Origin: Holosporaceae bacterium
GTDB lineage: Bacteria > Pseudomonadota > Alphaproteobacteria > UBA7879 > UBA5542
Length of the DNA stretch: 64,000 nucleotides
Reading direction: 5' to 3'
NCBI GenBank assembly: GCA_022646525.1
Contig: CP060261.1
Span: forward strand, 868,001-932,000
In this document: positions 61,684-64,000 of the stretch, piece after piece
Numbering within the stretch: the stretch's first letter is position 1
Layout of the letters: every line of letters starts with the position of its first letter
The notes under the pieces: model-generated
Databases searched by the model: none
What the model saw: only the letters and a program-made list of their open reading frames with translations
Told to the model about the DNA's origin: nothing
Position numbers and translations under genes: made by a program

Positions 61684-63053
61684 TCAAGTCTGCGTAAGAG
61701 AGCTGAGCTTCTTCGTCAATTTTTCTATAGGCTCTTTTTGTTCTATTTTCGTACTTGGTTTCGCTGCTTCTAGTTGCTCGAATTTACGCGCACTTACCAA
61801 AACGCGACGCTCTAATGTGCCCAATGTTTGATTGTAAGCCTCGACAGTCGCAGATAAATTTTTCCCAACACGAGAAAAATGCTCGTTCATGTCATAGATT
61901 CTTTTGTGCATTTCTTGGCCTAAATCACTAATGGCTTTCGCATTTTTGGCCAAAACTTCTTGCCGCCACCCATAAGATACCGAACGCAACAAAGCAATGA
62001 GAGTAGTCGGAGTTGATAAAATAACTTTTATGCTCTGCGCCCAATTCAATAAGAGAGGGTCTTGCTCAAGAGCTGCACTAAAAAAGTTTCGCCCGGCAAG
62101 AAAAGCACAACAAACTCTGGTGTTGGTTTAAAGGAATCCCAATACCCTTTTGACGAAAGCTTTATAATATGTTGGCGCACCTGTTTTGCGTGCAGCTTCA
62201 TTTTGCTTTGTTTCTCGTGTTCGGTTTTGGCTTCCAGTGCTTCAAGGTAGGCGTGAAGAGGGGCCTTCGCATCAACGACAATATTCTTTTCACCAGGAAG
62301 ATGAACGATCATATCTGGACGATATCTTTGAGCATCCACATCAGACGATACCTGCTCTGTAAAATCACAGTGGGACAGCATGCCCGCCATTTCCACCACG
62401 CGCTTTAGCTGCATCTCACCCCAACGCCCACGCACATTTGGCGCGCGCAATGCTTGCACAAGATTCGTTGTTTCGCTTTTAAGCTCTTTCTGAGAGTGAA
62501 TTAAATCTTTAACCTGAAGTTTAAGTGTTTCATAGGCCCCCACGCGCACTTTTTCTAATTCATGCACTTTCTTATCAACACCTGACAGCGCCTCTTTAAT
62601 GGGTGCCAAAAGCTCTGAAATCGCTTTTTGTCTTTGGCCAAGATCACCTTTTGCATGCTCTTGAAATTTAGACAGCGCCGCTTCGGCCAACTTTAAAAAA
62701 GAACTGTTATTGGCTGAAAGTGCCTCTGACGAAAGCGCTTTGAAGGTTTCTTTCAGCTTTTCATCTGACTCTTTGTAAAAAGCGTCTTTTTCTTCATAGT
62801 AAAGCGTTTTTTGCTCGATCATTGTGCGCAACCGCTCATTTTCCTGGCTCAACAACAAAACTCTTTCTTGGGCAGCAGCTAGTGTTTGTTCTGTTTTTTG
62901 TATTTGAGAAAGCTTTTCCTCTGCAGCCGCTTGTTTTTTGAGGCTATCCATATTTGCATCAGAAAGGCTGACATACCGTTTCATAGCCCAGGCCACAACA
63001 ATAATGGCCCCAAACAAAAGGGCTACCAAACAAAAATCGAATAGATGGAACAT
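61684..63053 (-). CDS. rmuC: DNA recombination protein RmuC, one frameshift
   Basis: Limits DNA inversions and recombination; a predicted nuclease-fold protein. N-terminal membrane anchor (FCLVALLFGAIIVVAWAMKR), a long coiled coil (residues ~35-110), then the core GRWGEMQLKRVVEMAGMLSH, RPDMIVHLPGEKNIVVDAKA, KGYWDSFKPTPEFVVLFLPG. A break near 62060 interrupts before WAQSIKVILSTPTTLIALLR; the C-terminal helices follow. About 456 residues. Intact otherwise. Confidence 0.93.
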
Positions 63054-63124
63054 TTCTTACCTTTTTTGTTTGTACTATATCCCAAAAAACGATACTCTGA
63101 CACACAAAATAATCCGGAGGGCAC

Positions 63125-64000
63125 GTGACACAATCAATTCTTCAAGCAATATTTGGTATCATTGTTTTTATGTTTTTTGTTGGCTTATTTCAGAAGATAG
63201 AAAGTCTGTAAATTATAAGCAAGCGTTCAGTAATCTACTTATGCAAGGTGTTGTTGCTGCCATTTTGTTGCATATTCCTTTCGCAAGAAAAAACTGATTG
63301 GGTTTATAAGCGACGGCGTTATTGCGCTAAAAAGCGCAACTTTAGAAGGTACAAAATTTGTTTTCGGATATTTGGGCGGTGGAGACGTTCCTTTCGATCC
63401 AAAAGGAACCACTTTCATTTTTGCCTTTCAAACGCTTCCCATGGTCATTGTTATTAGCGCACTCTCTATGTTGCTTTTCCACTTAAGAATTCTTCCTATT
63501 ATGGTGAAAGGTATTTCTTGGGCCATGAAAAAGGCCATGGGTATTGGTGGTGCACTTGGTGTGTGCAGTGGGGCGAAAATTTTTCTTGGGCCAAACAGAG
63601 GCACCCCTTTTAATTAAGCCATACTTAAAAAATATGTCGCGCAGCGAGCTTTTCACTATCATGTGTATGGGGTTTGCAACAACATCTATTATCATTATTG
63701 GCCTTTTTATGCCATGATTCTTCTAAAAAATTGTTCCGTATTCAACCGTACACCTTTTGACAGCATCCATCATCAGCGTTTTGGGCGCCATTACATTATC
63801 TCGGATTGTTGTGCCAGACAGCTCGGGCCCCACTGAGGGAAAGATGGTTTTGCCTTATGAGTTTACAGGATCTATGGACGCCATTTCAAAAGGAACAGGC
63901 GACGGTATTCGATTGTTCTTTAACATTATCGCTATGCTTATTGTTTTTGTGTCGCTTGTCTCTATGGGCAACCGCTTCCTTGGCTTGTTTCCTGATTTCA
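63125..64000 (+). CDS. NupC/CNT-family concentrative nucleoside transporter, cut by window edge, frameshifted
   Basis: Proton- or sodium-coupled nucleoside importer. GTG at 63125 follows GGAGG and gives TQSILQAIFGIIVFMFF. Then NYKQAFSNLLMQGVVAAILL, GGGDVPFDPKGTTFIFAFQT, LPMVIVISALSMLLFHLRIL, MKKAMGIGGALGVCSGAKIF, RSELFTIMCMGFATTS and the later VVPDSSGPTEGKMVLP. Breaks near 63185, 63296, 63595, 63712 and 63745. About 290 residues of ~420 are present; the C-terminal part is beyond the window. Fits with nucleoside scavenging from the host. Confidence 0.88.

Noticed and set aside
1..64000. CRISPR array, prophage or insertion sequence
   Set aside because: No spaced repeats, integrase, transposase or terminal inverted repeats were seen on either strand.

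Overview
The window reads as an AT-rich alphaproteobacterial chromosome segment from an obligate intracellular bacterium. The strongest clue is the ATP/ADP translocase (Tlc) at the left edge, a carrier used by Rickettsiales, Holosporales and Chlamydiae to import host ATP. A CNT-type nucleoside transporter at the right edge, a secreted papain-like protease and several exported proteins of unknown role fit the same lifestyle. MipZ, a class II (B12-dependent) ribonucleotide reductase with NrdR, a COQ9/TetR-like protein and the rpiB-glyA-nrdR-nusB and bamD-recN-ligA gene orders are alphaproteobacterial. A Holosporales-like symbiont is my best inference; no 16S gene is present to prove it.

Layout. 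1-3740 (+): tlc, rpiB, glyA, nrdR, nusB. 3684-6897 (-): iscX, fdx, an RNase D, an EnvZ/OmpR-type two-component pair; then tRNA-Thr. 7128-10048: an RluC/D pseudouridine synthase, a membrane protein with a histone-H1-like tail, a TetR-like regulator, lgt. 10052-13759: a secreted unknown, an MFS carrier, an RMD1-family protein. 13736-21878: mfd, ampD-like amidase, CCA/poly(A) nucleotidyltransferase, mipZ, an MsbA-like exporter. 22051-26951: rpmF-plsX-fabH, two exported DUF2608 paralogues, a papain-like protease. 27094-31486: nrdJ with two candidate NrdR boxes, and a MlaD-type protein. 31573-36393: CPA2 antiporter, rnhB, mutY, Dabb protein, DUF378, Bcr-type efflux. 36409-43588 (-): accC, accB, nlpD-like, surE, serS, uvrD-type helicase. 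43690-48240 (+): bamD, recN, ligA. 48232-53541 (-): sugar ABC transporter operon with a glycosyltransferase. 53624-54691: RNase P RNA and a small secreted protein. 54695-58698: an MHS-family carrier, ruvX, lipB, a sodium/proton antiporter. 58900-63053: bamE, trxB, a wrecked MHS-type carrier, rmuC. 63125-end: nupC-like.

How the genes fit together. The cell appears to take ATP (Tlc), nucleosides (NupC-like) and probably a disaccharide (ABC transporter) from its surroundings, while keeping its own lipid initiation (plsX, fabH, accB, accC), outer-membrane assembly (bamD, bamE, lgt), DNA repair (mfd, recN, ligA, mutY, uvrD, rmuC) and dNTP synthesis (nrdJ, nrdR).

Sequence quality. Most genes, including essential ones, carry single-base insertions or deletions, largely in homopolymers and sometimes as compensating pairs 20-50 bases apart. 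This looks like uncorrected long-read consensus error rather than gene decay. I therefore annotate broken genes as single genes with outer coordinates and name the breaks. Apparent fusions (serS-surE, antiporter-rnhB) are best read as artefacts of the same kind. The genome is compact: no gene-free gap exceeds about 280 bases (30747-31027), and several convergent genes overlap at their 3' ends. I saw no CRISPR array, insertion sequence, prophage, rRNA or replication origin.
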